A DNA stretch of 64,000 nucleotides from Balaenoptera acutorostrata (GCF_949987535.1 NC_080081.1:37922428-37986427); one strand, 5' to 3'; shown: positions 45,471 through 59,153, numbered from the stretch's first letter. Numbers and translations are program-made. The notes: generated from the sequence alone by a model not told the origin.

Positions 45471-48259
45471 ATTTTCTGAATCCATCTGTTTTTGTTTTTC
45501 TCTCTTCAAGGACTACAGGTTAGTCCTTTTTACTCCATGACCATTTTCTCAAGGGGGTGTTGTAAAAAGCCATAACCCTTTCATTTTCATGGTAGTCTCA
45601 AAATTAAAAGGAAAAAAGAAAGAGTCAAGAAAGAAAGAAAAAGAAAAACAAAATTAAAAGAAAAGTGAGGGAGAAGAGAGGAACTTGGTGGATGCTCCAA
45701 ATTTTCCCTCATTTATTTGTACAAGATGCTAAACAGGGCACAGAGACACATTTGCAATTTTAGTTGTCTAATGACATTAGAAATCTTTGGTTGCCTATAA
45801 AAGGTAATCAAAAATAGCTCAACTAATAACTTTGGCTCACATATGTAGGTTTAATTTCCTGAGCTCAATGATAACAAAGATCATAACCTCTTCACCTTTT
45901 CATTCAGCATTGATTTGGAAAATAATCACCATACAATTTTTCATATCATGTGAGAGGTTCTGTAGTAAGCTATGTTTTCTGTGTGATGTTGAATTGGAAT
46001 CTAGAGCTATTTAACTTCTATATTTATATTCTTGACCCCTATTTACTCATATTTGGCCAACAGAGTTATGATGGATGTTAATCTAAGTATCATAATAAAA
46101 TGTGTGCTAAAAATTAATTTTTGTTCTTATTGAAGTAAATTATTAGTTTTTCCAGTCCTTTTTATGACAAAAATTGCTTATCTCCAAAGCTAACATTTCA
46201 GTACTCTTAAAGAATATCCAAGGAAGAAATTGAGAAATCATCTGACAAATGCATGTGAAAGAAATCTGCCTTTAAGAAAAAGTATATTTAAGGACAATGA
46301 AATTTTATTTGCATTGCTCAAATTTCTCATAAAATTGTTAAACTGTCCACTTAATTGAGCAAGAGTTACCTGAAGTTTTAAGAATGTGACTTAGCTAAAA
46401 TTATATTTGTCTAAAATGTATGTTTACATAGTACATATGTAAATATATAGAGATGGGAAGAATAATGCTTCAAATAGACGAAAGTTTCTGAGGTTGAGCT
46501 TGACTTGATCAGTCCTTTTAGTTCAGACCTAATTGTTCATCAGACCCTGAAATTCACACCAATGTCGTACATTTGCATTATGAAATGTTTAAAACATTCT
46601 TTTAAGTTGAAAAAAAAACATATCATCAGAAAATTTTACAGAGAAATATCATCAGAGTATCAAATTATATCAAATTGTACCCCACCTTCCCTCAGGTTAA
46701 AATCATACTATATTCTAACTGCCATTAATGTAACATTAACTTAAAACTTCAGTAAGGAAAGAAAAGTTTGACTTAAGTAAAAGCATAAAATTAAAGATCC
46801 TTTACATGATGTTAATAAAGAAATTACCACACATATTTTAAACAAACCTTTACATCTAAATAATTGTTTGAAACATGATTCTCCATAATGTAATTGTAAA
46901 GTTATAAAATACATTTATTTGTATAAAAATTATTGAATAGAATTTAAATTGTTAGAAATTATGTTTCTATATATTGGGAAGACAACCTTACATACATTCC
47001 TTCCTTTTCTACAGGAAGCTGTGCATCCATTGAAAAAGAGATTTTCCTGACCCCATTTCCACTGGGCTACTTTCTCTACAAATAGAAAAGTTCTAGTTAT
47101 TATTAGCAGTGTCCAATAGACCTACAGGTGAAAGGATTACTGAATATGGCATACATCTTGTTAGGAAAAAGCACTAGAGAGAAAAATGCAGCTGCAGGGT
47201 TATTATAAAAATACGCTTTTGCTTAAAGGTAAATCGCAAGGACATTTTTTCTTCTGTATTTTAATTAGGTAATCCCAGACATATTTAATGTGCAGAATAC
47301 TTCAAATGGTGAGGGAAACGAGTGTAATTTAATAACTAATAGTTTTAAAAATAGTCTTTTAAGATATTTTTGTTGGTCTCTTGAAGTTCTACCAGCTGGT
47401 TTGCAATTACAGAAATGTTGTAGAACATATCACTCTGGGACAACTGAATTACTGGAAACTTTAGTGGAGTAGGATCAAAGGCTGACAAGGGGCTCTACTT
47501 AGAAGATAAAGTACAATAGGGTTGTGAAAAGTTTTATTTGAGATCATTTCCTTATGTCTCAAAGACTGAATAAAACTTTTGAAACATCAGCAATCCAGAG
47601 CAATCCACTTTCCTCTGACCTGAGCTTCTATAAGCCAACTGCTGTAGTTTAATACTTTGATTTGTTGGGAACAAAAAAAAGAAGAAGAAAAGAGTAAAAG
47701 CTTGATTTTCTCATATCAGGAAAAGCAAACTCTTATGTAGTCATGTCAGGAGATGAAGTGAATTGTTTACTCAAATGTTCTTTTAATTAGACAACTCCTA
47801 TAACATAAGCCATATTATTTTAATAATTATAAGTTATATAGAATTTATATTAATAAAAGTATTACTGCAAAATGAATTTATATTATTAAGATAATATAAA
47901 TTATTTCTATAGATGGAAATTGACTAAAATGTATATTCCATAATCTTTAATCTATACAGTCATAAAATAAGATTTAGTGACTTTCTCACAGACAAATTAG
48001 AAAATATTTGGTGGACCTCCCAGATTTCCTTTCCTCTCTGATATATTTTCCATGCACCCACTGAACAGTGTCAACTCCTTTTCTAAAATGGATCCATTTC
48101 TTTGCTGTTTAGACTAGATCTCTTGCTCCCTTTTTATTATCTCCACCTGCTTCAGCATATTCAAGCACATTTTCTATAAAATGCTTTTATATGCATTTAC
48201 TTAAGCATCTGTATTCAACACCTACCTTTCCTTTACTCGTTGAATTATTACTTCAATCC
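45471..48259. other. Intergenic stretch, nothing recognised
   Basis: About 2.8 kb without a named repeat or gene, apart from a purine-rich patch at 45600-45680. The 46.98-47.65 kb part is somewhat less AT-rich and contains no strong ORF. Confidence 0.45.
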
Positions 48260-48720
48260 TATCCATCTATTGAACTTTAGTTGCCAAGGTCACTAATGAC
48301 ATTTTTGTTACTAAATCTTATAAGCATGCACATTTTTTTCTTATTGCAACTCAGCTGTATTTTTCATTGTTTAGTATTGTTTCCCCACCTAGAGTTCTCT
48401 CTTCTCTTGACTCACTTGACACTATTCTCCTACTTCCCTGGCTATTTCTTCTCAGTCTTTCTGAAGGTCACAAGCTGCACTGAAATGTTAAAAGTTGACT
48501 TTGCCAGGATTTTTGCCTTTATTTCATTTATCTTCTCTCTGTACCTACTCTTCCTGTCAGGGTGATCCACTCCCTGACTCCATGTTCTATATGCTAATAA
48601 CTACAATTCTGCATTTCAAATCTATCTCCATTTCTCATGAGCTAAACAATTATATATCTTGGATTTGGGCATTGGAGTGCTATATGACATCTCTGATCAG
48701 AACATAAAGTAAATTGAATT
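48260..48720 (+). mobile_element. L2 ORF2 remnant, sense
   Basis: 'ttgccaaggtcactaatgac', 'ttctcttctcttgactcact', 'ggctatttcttctcagtctt' and 'tctatatgctaataactaca' follow the L2 reverse-transcriptase region in order. No open frame survives. Confidence 0.6.
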
Positions 48721-48924
48721 AATTGTTTTTTTTCCCTCAGAAATGATTTTCCACTATCCCTAGTTTTAGAACTGGATACTGTAATTCACCACTATTTATG
48801 GCATAAATATTCATACTGCTTGCATCTCACCTTTCACCTATGTTATTTTCTCTTCCATCAAACTCTTGTACTATATGGCTATATCACCTCGTTCCTCAAA
48901 TATTTCATTTTCTATCATCTGTCT

Positions 48925-49285
48925 TGAGTACATTCTAGCTGCTATAAAAAAAATACCCATAACCTGAGTGGCTTAACAGTAAACACAGCTCTGAAATCTG
49001 GAAAGTCCAAGATAAAGGCACCGTCACATTCAGTGTGTGGTGAGGGAGAGCCTGTTTCCTAGTTTATAAACAATCTTTCTTCTCACTGTGTCTTCACATG
49101 GTAGAAGGGGTAGCTCTTTGGGGGTCTCTTGTATAAGGGCACTAATCCTATTAATGAGCTCCCACCCTCATGACCTAATCACTTCCCAAAGTCCTCATCT
49201 CCAAATACTGTTACATTGGGGACTAGGATTTCAGCATATGAATTTTGGAGAGACACAACAATTTGGCCTATAGCACTAGCTCAGA
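48925..49285 (-). mobile_element. MLT1-type LTR (ERVL-MaLR), antisense
   Basis: 'cattctagctgctataaaaa', 'actgtgtcttcacatggtag', 'cccaccctcatgacctaatc', 'atctccaaatactgttacat' and 'tcagcatatgaattttggag' follow the reverse complement of MLT1. Solo, non-coding. Confidence 0.82.
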
Positions 49286-49737
49286 GTGTCTCCTGACGCT
49301 TTCATATTGAAATCATCATAGGAGATATTTGATGGTGATACAACAATGCAGTTTCACTGTTCTTATTTTGACCCTGAGGCAATTATCAGAAAACAGACTT
49401 GAAGTATTTCTGTTAAGAAATGGTATGCCCTCCAATCTGATTCTTCTCTTAACCCTAAAATCATGTACAGAAACCTGTGATAATTTCATTATTTTATCTT
49501 ATGGTTTGAGGGGAAGGGAGGACCCTTGGATTAGATGACAGCTTGGTACACTATTCCCTTGCCAAATAGTCTAAAGTAAAACTTTCTGTGCACTTGTCAT
49601 TTACATGATCAGACCTTCTCTCAGACATAGCATTTAGAGACCACCCACATCCAAATAGGTAGGAAAGGTTGAGACACACTCTTGCCATAAATACCACCCG
49701 CAGCACAGCACCATACAATCAGATGGGAACCCCAAAC
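49286..49737. other. Short stretch between LTR and L1, nothing recognised
   Basis: No supported feature. Confidence 0.4.
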
Positions 49738-52700
49738 TTAACAGACATGTGCATACTTTCCATAGAACAGCATCAGAATATGCATTATCCTCAAGAGCAC
49801 ATGAATATTCTCTAGGATAGATCATTATGTTAGGGCACAAAAAATGTCTTAGTAAATTTTAAAAGACTGAAATCATATCAAGAATCTTTTCTGACCACAA
49901 CAATATGAAAGCAGAAATCAAGTACAAGAAGAAAACTGGAAAATTCACAAATGTGTGGAGATTAAATGTGTGCTCCTTAAAAGCCAATATGTCAAAGAAA
50001 AACTTGAAGGATAAATAAAAACATCTTAAGAAAATGCAAATAGAAATACTGCATACTAAACTTTTGGAATACAGCAAAAATAGTCCTAAGTTGGAAGTTT
50101 ATAGTAAAAAATACTTACATTAAAAAAAAATCTCAAATAAATGACATACCTTTACACCTCAAGTAAATAGAAAAAGAAATAACAAAGACCAGAGCAGAAA
50201 AAATAAAATAGAGAATTAAAAACTGTAGAAAAAAAATCAGTGAAACTAAGTTGTCTTTTTGAAGAGATAAACAAACTTGAAAACCTTAAGCTAGACAAAG
50301 AAAAAAAAGAGGGAAATCTCAAATAAATAAATCAGGAATGAAAGAAGAGACATTTTAACTCATAACACAGAAATACTGAAAATCATAAGATGCTATATGA
50401 ACAAATTATATGCCAACAAATTAGATAAACTAGAAAAATAAGTTAAATTCTTAGAAACATACAAATTACCAAAATCAAATCATGAAGAAGTAGAAAATAT
50501 GAACAGACCCATTACTGTTAAGGAAATTAAAACAGTAATAGGAGATTAAACCAGTAATCAAAAAGCCTCCCAACAAAGGAAAATCTACGGACAGACAGTT
50601 TTCACTAGTAAAGTTTCCCAAACACTTAAAGAAAAAATAATGCCACTGCTTTTTGAAGTATTCCCAAAAATAGAATAGGAAGCCACACTACCAACTCATT
50701 TTAGGAGGCCAGCATTACACTGAAGCCAAAGACACATAAAAACACTAAAAAAAAAAAAAAAAAAAAAAAAACAAGAAGAAAGAAAGAAAGAAAGAGAATT
50801 ACAGACAATTATCTCTGATGAACACAGATGCAAAAATATTGGCAAACCAAACTCAGCGGTACATTAAAAGGATCATACACTATGATTAAGTAGGATTTAT
50901 TCCATAGATACAAGGGTGTTTTAACATACACAAATCAATTAACCTCATACACCATATTAAAAAAATGAAGGCTAAAAATCATATGACCTTCTCAACAGAT
51001 GCAGAAAAAGCATTTGATAACATTTAGTATCTTTTTATGATTAAAACTCTCAACAAGCTGGATACAGAAGAATCATACCTTAACGTAACAAAGACCATAG
51101 AAGAAGCCACAACTAACATTATATTCAAAGATGAGAAGTTGAAAGCTTTTCATTTAAGATCAAAGACAAGGCAAGGAGGCTCACTTTTGACACTTTTACT
51201 TAACATAGCACTGGAATTCCTAACCAGAGCAATTAAGCAAGAGAAAGACATGAAAGGCATCCAGATTGGAGAGGAAGAAGTAAAATTCTCTCTATTTGAA
51301 GATGAACTGATAACATATATAGAAAATCGTAAAGATTCCACAAAAACTTGTTAGAAATAATAAATTTAGTAAATTTGCAGGACACAAAATCAATATACAA
51401 AGGATAGTTGGGTTTCTTTACACTAACAATGAACTGTCAGAAAACAATCCCATTCATAATATCATCAAAAAGAATAAAATGCTTAGGAGTAACTTTAACC
51501 AAAGAAGTGAAATATCTGTGCACTGAAAACTATAAAACACTGTTGAAAGAAACTGAAGAAAAAACAAATAAATGTACAGATATTCCATATTCATAGACTG
51601 AAAGAATTAATATTGTTAAAATTTCCATACTACCCAAAGCAATCTACAGATTCAATTCCAATCCCTATCAAAATTCCAATAGCATTTTTTACAGAAATAG
51701 GAAAATCAATCCTAAATTTTGTATGGAATCACCAAAGACCCAGAATAGTCAAAATGATCTTGAGAAATGACAAAGCTGGTGGTATGCCACTTCATGATTT
51801 TAAACCATATTACAAAGTTACGATAATTGAAACAGAACACACAGACCAATGGGACAGAATAGAGAACCAAGAAATAAACCCATTCATATTTGATCAATTA
51901 ATTTTTGACAAAAAACCTAGAATTTACTATGGGGAAAGAATAGTCTCTTCAATAAATGGTGCTGCAAAAACTGTATATCCGCATGTAAAAGAATGAAACT
52001 GAATCCCTATCATACATCATATACAAACATCAATTCAAAATGATTGAAGACTTAAAAATAAGACTTGAAACCATAATATTCCTAGAAGAAAACAAAGAGC
52101 ATACTCCTTGACATTGGTCTTGGCAATGATTGTGGATTTGACACCAAAAGCAAAGACAACAAAAGCAAAAATAAACAAATTGGACTACATTAAACTAAAA
52201 TGCTTCTGCATAGCAAAGGAAATCAACAAAATGATAAGGCAACCTATGAAATGGGAGAAAATATTTGTAAATCACATATCCCAAAAGGGGTTAATATCTA
52301 AAATATATAAGTAACTCAAACAACTCAATAGCAAAAAATTGGGCAAAGGATCTGAGAAGACATTTTTCCAAAGAAGACATAAGGGTGGCCAAAATATATA
52401 TGAAAAGGTGCTCAACATCATTAATCATCAGGAAAATTGAAATCAAAGCCAAAATGAAGTATCACCTCACACCTATTAGTATGTCTTGTCAAAAAGACAA
52501 GAGATAACAAATTTTGATGAGGTTATAGAGAAAAGAAAATCCTTGTACACTGTTGATGAGAATGTAAACTTGTATAGCCACTATGGAAAACAGTATGAAG
52601 TTTCCTCAAAAAATTAAAAATAGAATTACCATGTGGTCCAGCAATCTCATTTCTGAATATATATCCAAAGGAATTTAAACCACTATGTTGAAGAGATAGC

Positions 52701-53207
52701 TGTACTCCCATGTTCATTGCAGTACTATTCATAATAGCCAAGGTATGGAAGCAATTGAAATGTCTTTTAAAAGATGAATGTATAAAGAAAATGTGGTATA
52801 CATACACAATGGACTATTATTACACTTAAAAAGAAGGATATCCTACCATTTGTGACAACAAGGATGAACCCGGAGGGAATTGTGCTGAGTGAAATAAGCT
52901 AGACAGAGAAAGACAAATAATGCATGCTATCACTTATATGTAGAATAAAAAATGTCAAACTTACAGAATCAGAGAATAGAATGATAGTTGTCAGAGACTG
53001 AGGGCTGTGTGGAAATAGTGAGAGCCTGATAAGAGGGTACAAACTTTCAATTATAAGATTAATAATGTCAGAGGATCTATGTATAATATGGTGAGGATAG
53101 TTGATAATAATGTATTGTACTGCATGATTGAAATTTGCTGAGAGTAGAACTGGTGTTCTCACCATAAAAAGAAAAAAAGAAAGAAAAAAAAAAGAAAAGA
53201 AAAAATC
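49738..53207 (+). mobile_element. Old L1MA-like element, sense, 5'-truncated
   Basis: It begins within the ORF2 endonuclease domain ('cttaacagacatgtgcatac', 'attctctaggatagatcatt'), continues through RT and the C-terminus, and ends with an L1MA-type 3' UTR ('gaggatctatgtataatatg', 'gaaatttgctgagagtagaa'). A purine-rich A tail lies at about 53165-53207. A 26-base A-run interrupts it at 50747-50772. Confidence 0.85.
49770..52900 (+). pseudogene. Old L1MA-like ORF2, heavily broken
   Basis: Fragments of the L1 endonuclease/RT protein. The RT piece (51037-51354) keeps LRSKTRQGGSLLTLLLN, but the catalytic FADD reads FEDE at 51295-51306. The 51613-51996 piece (127 codons open) covers the region after RT ([32 protein letters not shown]). 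The 52108-52314 piece carries [18 protein letters not shown]. Multiple stops and shifts separate them. It is older and more diverged than L1-A and L1-B. Confidence 0.82.
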
Positions 53208-53964
53208 AAGTAAGAGAGTTTTCAGAGAAAATTAAGAAGAGAAGACAACTGAGACCAATGGCATTCCAATCTTATTTACTGGGATTTTGCTGTCCACTTT
53301 CCAAGTTGGATGTCTTTGGATATTTATTCTTTGTGCCTGATTATTCCAGAAAAATATTCCTAGAAGACGTAGAGCTGATCTGACCACCACATATCTTGAC
53401 GTTTTCAAATGTATCTTATTCATTTGAACTGAATATAATTTTAGCTTAAAAATTTATTTTTATTCTTATCATTTATAAGTTCGAACTATGTTACCAATAT
53501 TAGCAAATGAATTTGTTAGGATTTTTTCATCTCCTCCTTCTGACTTCCACAGTAAGAGCAGCATTATCATTTGAAGACTATCTTCTTTAGTGTTACATGA
53601 AGGCTACTGATTGCAAAAAGCTTGGTCATTTACATCTAACTGGAGAAAAACAGTGAGCTTCATTCTCTGAAACCATCAGTTAACACATAGCACATCCCAC
53701 TGACCTGAAGTAGACCATGAATAAACTGAAAAAATTCTGTGATCATGGACTTGAGTATTTTAAAGTGAATCAAGGTCCATTCCTATTCTTGGAGTGAGGC
53801 AATCCTACCAAAATCATTTGGCTGAGTGGAAAGGGAGAAAAAAAGCTTAGGAGGCAACTAGCAAATCTCATTATGTCCCACAATGTAGCACAAAACCTAG
53901 TTTACAAAAGACAATCATTCTGGGCATGTCAAAAAATGCAAATATATAATGTATAATAAAAATA
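53208..53964. other. Intergenic stretch, nothing recognised
   Basis: No supported gene or repeat family. Confidence 0.45.
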
Positions 53965-54205
53965 GCAAATCATCACATAGCACTTGTTATCTATGAACCT
54001 TACATGTATTTATGTATTTATTTCTCATATGCACTCTGTTATTTAGATATCAATATTATTATTCTCATTTTATAGGTAAGAAAACTGAGGCAAAGAACTT
54101 AGGTAATTTGCCCAGAAATTCACAACTCTTAAGTGGCAAAGACAGTTTTCAAACCCAGGCAGTAGAGTCTACAATTCCTTCTTATAAACAAATCTTAACT
54201 GCTTA
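53965..54205 (-). mobile_element. MIR SINE, antisense
   Basis: 'ttttataggtaagaaaactg', 'aggcaaagaacttaggtaat', 'ttgcccagaaattcacaact' and 'aaacccaggcagtagagtct' follow the reverse complement of the MIR core. Confidence 0.85.
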
Positions 54206-55463
54206 CATAGAGTAAAATTTCAAGGATGTTCTTTTCGTTTCAATTTCCTCTACGAATATAATCTACTGAAAAAAAATTGTTTCTAAATAAGGAAATGGTT
54301 TTAATATAAACTTACCATGTCATACTTTGAAGCCACTAAAATCAATGAGGTAAATCTGTATGTACAGACATGTGAATACAAAGGGCTTTTCCATTCTTTG
54401 GAGTTTTAGGTGTACCTGTGTGATCACACACACTATCCTCCTTCTCCTTAGAACAGTAATATCTCCTGTTGCTTAAATAAGCACGGATTGACTTAGGCAT
54501 CCTTAAGTTTATGTGGTTTTGGTCTTATTCCTCACATCTAGTTAGTCATGGTTTCATTAGCACTTAAATTAACCCAGATTTACCCACACAATACAACTGC
54601 AAAATGTATTTGAATCTTCTGTTGTATGAATGGAATCTTACCATGATTTATATCACTGATATTAAATTTTGATCATTTTTGAGAATTTGATGGAGATAAT
54701 AAGAGGCATAGGCTCAGAGCTCCTTTTGCACTGATATAAATTGTTCATTTATAAATAAAATGACCTTTCATAATATTTAATATCCATAGGACATGGTGTC
54801 CTGTAAATATGAAATTACTTCACTTAAACAGATGGACCTATCCTATCTTTGAAACTTACTTAATTTTGCCACAAGATTTGTGTGTTCCCTTGCTTTTTAG
54901 TTGCTGAAAATTGTACAGAGGAATTAACTTAAATTTTTAAAAATTTGTATTCTGAATGAATATTATTTTAGAATGATAAATGATTTTTGTTTCTACTCAT
55001 GTCATCAATAATTATTTGCATTCTGTTTGAATGAGAACCAGAGACTTTTGTAAATTTTACTGAAAAACTATTATATGGTATTATTGTTCAAAACAAAATT
55101 TACCTACTATGCAGTTTTTTTCTTGATAGTTTTGTAAATATTTATATAGATTTTTCAAAAAGTTTTAAAATAATTATCTATTGAATTAGGCTTGAAATTG
55201 CATACTAATTCAATGTACTCAATAGTTAAAACAGATTAATTTTTGTTATTCCAAGCAGGACTATATGCATTTTTCATATGCATTTAGTTTCATTCAAGTT
55301 TCATTCAAGTTTCATTCAGAAATATAAGGCTCAATTTCCATCACGTAACAGTGAGCTATTTTAATCTGATTTTGATTAGTTTATTTTAGATATATCTATA
55401 TTGATCTATCTACCATCTATCTATCTGTCATTCAGTAAACACTTACATAGCAAAAGGAGAATG
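54206..55463. other. AT-rich stretch with small tandem repeats
   Basis: A tandem 11-base unit (tttcattcaag, about 2.8 copies) lies at 55288-55319, and a (TCTA)n-like run at about 55396-55428. Nothing else is recognised. Confidence 0.5.
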
Positions 55464-56485
55464 CAGTTCAATATAAAAAAAAAACAAACAACCCAATCCA
55501 AAAATGAGCAGAAGACCTAAATAGACATTTCTCCAAAGAAGATATACAGATTTCCAACAAACTCATGAAAGGATGCTTAACATCACTAATCATTAGCGAA
55601 ATGCAAATCAAAACTACAGTGAGGTATCAACTCACACCAGTCAGAATGTCCACCATCAAAATATCTACAAACAATAAATGCTGAAGAGGGTGTGGAGAAA
55701 AGGGAACTCTCTTGCACTGTTGGTGGGAATGTAAATTGATACAGCCACTGTGGAGAAAAGTATGATTGTTCCTTAAAAGACTAAAAATAGAACTACCATA
55801 TGACCCAGCAATCCCACTACTGGACATGTACCCTGAGAAAACCATAATTCAAAGAGAGACATGTACCACAATGTTCATTGCAGCACTATTTACAATAGCC
55901 AGGACATGGAAGCAACCTAAATGTTCATTGACTGATTAATGTATAAAGAAGATGTGGCACATATATACAATGGAATATTACTCAGCCATAAAAAGAAATG
56001 AAACTGAGTTATTTGTAGTGAGGTGGATGGGCCTAGAGTCTGTCATTCAGAGTGAAGTAAGTCAGAAAGAGAAAAACAAATACCGTATACTAACACATCT
56101 ATATGGAATCTAAAAAAAAAAAAAAAAATCATTCTGATCTACATAGTGGCAAGACAGGAATAAAGATGCAGAAGTAGGGAATGGACTTGAGGACACAGTG
56201 AGGGGACAAGGTGAAGCTGGGATGTAGTGAGAGAGTAACACTGGCATATATACACTACCAAATGTAAAATAGATAGCTAGTGGGGAGCAACTGCATAGCA
56301 CAGAGAGATCAACTTGGTGCTTTGTGACCACCTAGAGGGGTGGGATAGGGAGGGTGGGAGGGAGATGCAAGAGGGAAGGGTATGGGTATCATGTATACAC
56401 ATAGCTGATTCACTTTGTTATTCAGCAGAAACTAACACACCATTGTAAAGCAGTTATACTCCAATAAAGATGTGAGAAAAAAAAA
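55464..56485 (+). mobile_element. LINE-1 3' end, 5'-truncated, sense
   Basis: It starts at 'gcagttcaatat' (ORF2 'QLMQLNIKK' region) and runs through 'tacagccactgtggagaaaa', 'atatgacccagcaatcccac' and 'acaatggaatattactcagc' to the 3' UTR with AATAAA at 56463-56468 and a short A tail. Many stops are present in the ORF2 remainder, including TGA within the cysteine motif (after 'aataaatgc'). No clear target-site duplication. Confidence 0.92.
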
Positions 56486-57875
56486 TTATGTTATTCCCAA
56501 TTTGCTTGACATTTTTTCTCATTGTGTCCTCATAAATAAAACTCCTGTGTATATCTAAAAATATTTTTCTTTTATTAAAAGTGCCATAAAAGTGGGTTTT
56601 CTGGATGAAATTTCATAAATATTTTAGAGGTCTTAATAAGTTATAATGCATTATAAAATTTTAATTGCAATTATAAAATTGACTTTTCCAAATTTGTAGC
56701 TTATTCACAGTATCATTTCATTATAATGCAAATCTCTAAGTAAGAGATCTCTCAGCTTTAAAGAGCACTGTCAGCTTAAAAAAAAAAAAAGAACTATTTG
56801 AGAACCATACTCTAAATTAGAACTATTTGACATACTATCACAGCTTGCCTTTATATCCTTACCCCCCAAACTAGTTCTCTATGTATTCAAGTTTTATTTT
56901 ATCTTTCCAAGAGCTACTGTTCTCTCCATATAGACTGATTACTTTATAACTTCATAATTTATTTAATTTAATTGTACTCAAGGATGATAAAAGTATTACT
57001 GACAAGACTACAGAAATAAATATAAAGAAATAAAGAAAAAAATAAATACAAAGTCATGATTTTCATTCAAGGTGAAAAATTTTGCCATTTCATGCTTAGA
57101 CAAAGGACATGGATAACTAATTTCATGAATCTTAGGAAATCTCTCAACTTCTTCCGGATCAGAAACTTCTGGGCAACTGCCTTATTACATAAAGTAGAAA
57201 AAGGAGGTAAAGTGAGCTCAAATTTCTCTTTCAGGAAAATTGTTCATTCTTAGAATTAGTGGTGTGTTGACAGCTCATACAAGTCTATGAGAATATTGTG
57301 ACATTTTCATGAATTTTATTAAATAATTGTTAAATACAACTGTTACTAAAATTAAGCTTCACAGACATATTGAATAAGCTGTAAAAAAACCCCAAAGCTA
57401 ATAAATATCCAAATCTCACCTTTACCTAATTATTTCACAACATTTTACTATTATTTCAGCTTTTGTGATATTTATTTATATGTACCATATCCATATGGTA
57501 AAAATATTTTATAAAGCTTGCTATCGCACACTGTTAACCAACTCTGCATTCAATGACCTCATGTTGGTAGCTTGAACTCAGCTATGCTGGGTGTGTCTAT
57601 TCTACAGAAACGAGTGAACACCACAAATTGTCTTCTTTTTTCCCAGAGTGCACTTAAATATTTACCAACACATCATTGTACACACACTTATATATGCATA
57701 TGTGTGTATATATATGGATACACATACATTTCTTATTAAAATTTATGTAGTTTAAATATTTACATAATCAAATGAAAATACTCATGTTGGAAAGGCACAT
57801 TCAATCAAAGTTTGCTACTAGGGTGGAGAATATGAATGAGATATGTGGATAAAATGGTGTGTATAAATAAACAAT
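56486..57875. other. AT-rich intergenic DNA, nothing recognised
   Basis: A short TA/TG-rich patch lies at 57685-57725. No supported gene or repeat family. Confidence 0.45.
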
Positions 57876-57889
57876 AAAACAAAAACAGG
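57876..57889. repeat. Target-site duplication, left copy, of the young SINE
   Basis: aaaacaaaaacagg is identical to 58263-58276. Confidence 0.85.
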
Positions 57890-58262
57890 GGCTTCCCTGG
57901 TGGCGCAGTGGTTGAGAATCTGCCTGCTAATGCAGGAGACATGGGTTCGAGCCCTGGTCTGGGAAGATCCCACATGCCACGGAGCAGCTGGGCCCGTGAG
58001 CCACAGCTGCTGAGCCTGCGCGTCTGGAGCCTGTGCCCCGCAACGGGAGGGGCCGCGATAGTGAAAGGCCCGCGCACCGCGATGAAGAGCGGTCCCCGCA
58101 CCGCGATGAAGAGTGGCCCCCACTTGCCGCAACTAGAGAAAGCCCTCGCACGAACCGAAGACCCAGCACAGCCAAGAATAAATAAATAAATAAATAAATA
58201 AAATAAATTTAAAAAAAAAATAAATAAAAGGCTGCTAGTAAAAAAAATAAAAAAAATTGTTT
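57890..58262 (+). mobile_element. Young CHR-2-like SINE (tRNA-Glu derived)
   Basis: The head is 'ggcttccctggtggcgcagt'. The RNA polymerase III A box TGGCGCAGTGG (57901-57911) and B box GGTTCGAGCCC (57944-57954) are intact. The body is GC-rich with many undecayed CpGs, followed by 'gacccagcacagccaagaat' and an (AAAT)n tail. A 24-base unit (cgcaccgcgatgaagagcgg...) is duplicated in tandem at 58073-58096 and 58097-58120. Perfect 14-bp duplications flank it. Retained CpGs and a perfect duplication make it the youngest insertion in the window. Confidence 0.95.
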
Positions 58263-58276
58263 AAAACAAAAACAGG
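58263..58276. repeat. Target-site duplication, right copy, of the young SINE
   Basis: aaaacaaaaacagg, after the A-rich tail. Confidence 0.85.
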
Positions 58277-59153
58277 AACTTGCAAGGACCAATGATGATA
58301 CTGGACAATGTGCTTTGAACTGACCAGTATGAACAAGATAATTTTTCCACCTTCAGTTGAGAGAGAGAGAATAATTTCTGTACATTTAATTATAAAACTG
58401 GTAGTTTTATACAATTAATTATAAAACTTATATACATTTATACATTTAATTATAAAACTAATAGTTTAAATATCACCTTAAGTATTTAAAGTCAAATTGG
58501 AAGGATACATTGATTGTGTCCTCATGATTATGGTCTAAAGCACTTAACTTATTATATGACTTAATCTAGTTAAAACCCACATATAGATAACTGCCCAGAC
58601 TGCTGAAAATATATTTGTTTTCAAATAATATATATTGTATCAATATATCTTGATATTATAAAACCAGAGATTTTGTGTTTTTTTGCATTATTTTTCTCTT
58701 TCAATTCTCCATAGTTCATGAAGAAGTAGCAGTATAGAGCAGACAGGAGATGTCTTATGTCAGTGACTAGAGTGAAACCTCAGGAGATAGGTGCACCACC
58801 TTTCAAAAAGTCCATTGTATCTATATAGTTATTGTACAGAAGTGTCTGTACTTTACTAAAGAAAAAGAAAAAATTCTATAATCACTAATGTCACTGGGGA
58901 GATGTGTTCTGAGAATGTACCTAGTTAGTATTATGGTTGCCTTGGAAAACAGGGAGAAAACAATGACTAGGAGATGAAACTCAGATACTGTTAGAAAACT
59001 GAAATTACTTTAAAATATTGTAGAAAGTTTTGGGTGGAAAATTACTAAAGAAAATATACAATAATTAACAGTAAATTTTGGAAGAAGTAAGAAATAAGTT
59101 TGCGTTAGATTAGGTCTTTTCTTGCTGTAAGATTCCTAGCTGCTATGATGATC
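58277..59153. other. AT-rich stretch with a local tandem repeat
   Basis: At 58380-58465 the motif 'ttaattataaaact' occurs three times with partial flanking similarity. Otherwise nothing is recognised. Confidence 0.5.

Noticed and set aside
57890..57965. Functional tRNA gene
   Set aside because: A and B boxes are present, but the sequence is the SINE head. No cloverleaf acceptor pairing or 3' end of a real tRNA.
57805..58189. Several overlapping frames of 80-104 codons on both strands
   Set aside because: All lie in the GC-rich SINE body, where stops are rare. No coding signature.
57890..58262. CRISPR-like array from the duplicated 24-bp unit
   Set aside because: Only two adjacent copies without spacers, inside a mammalian SINE.
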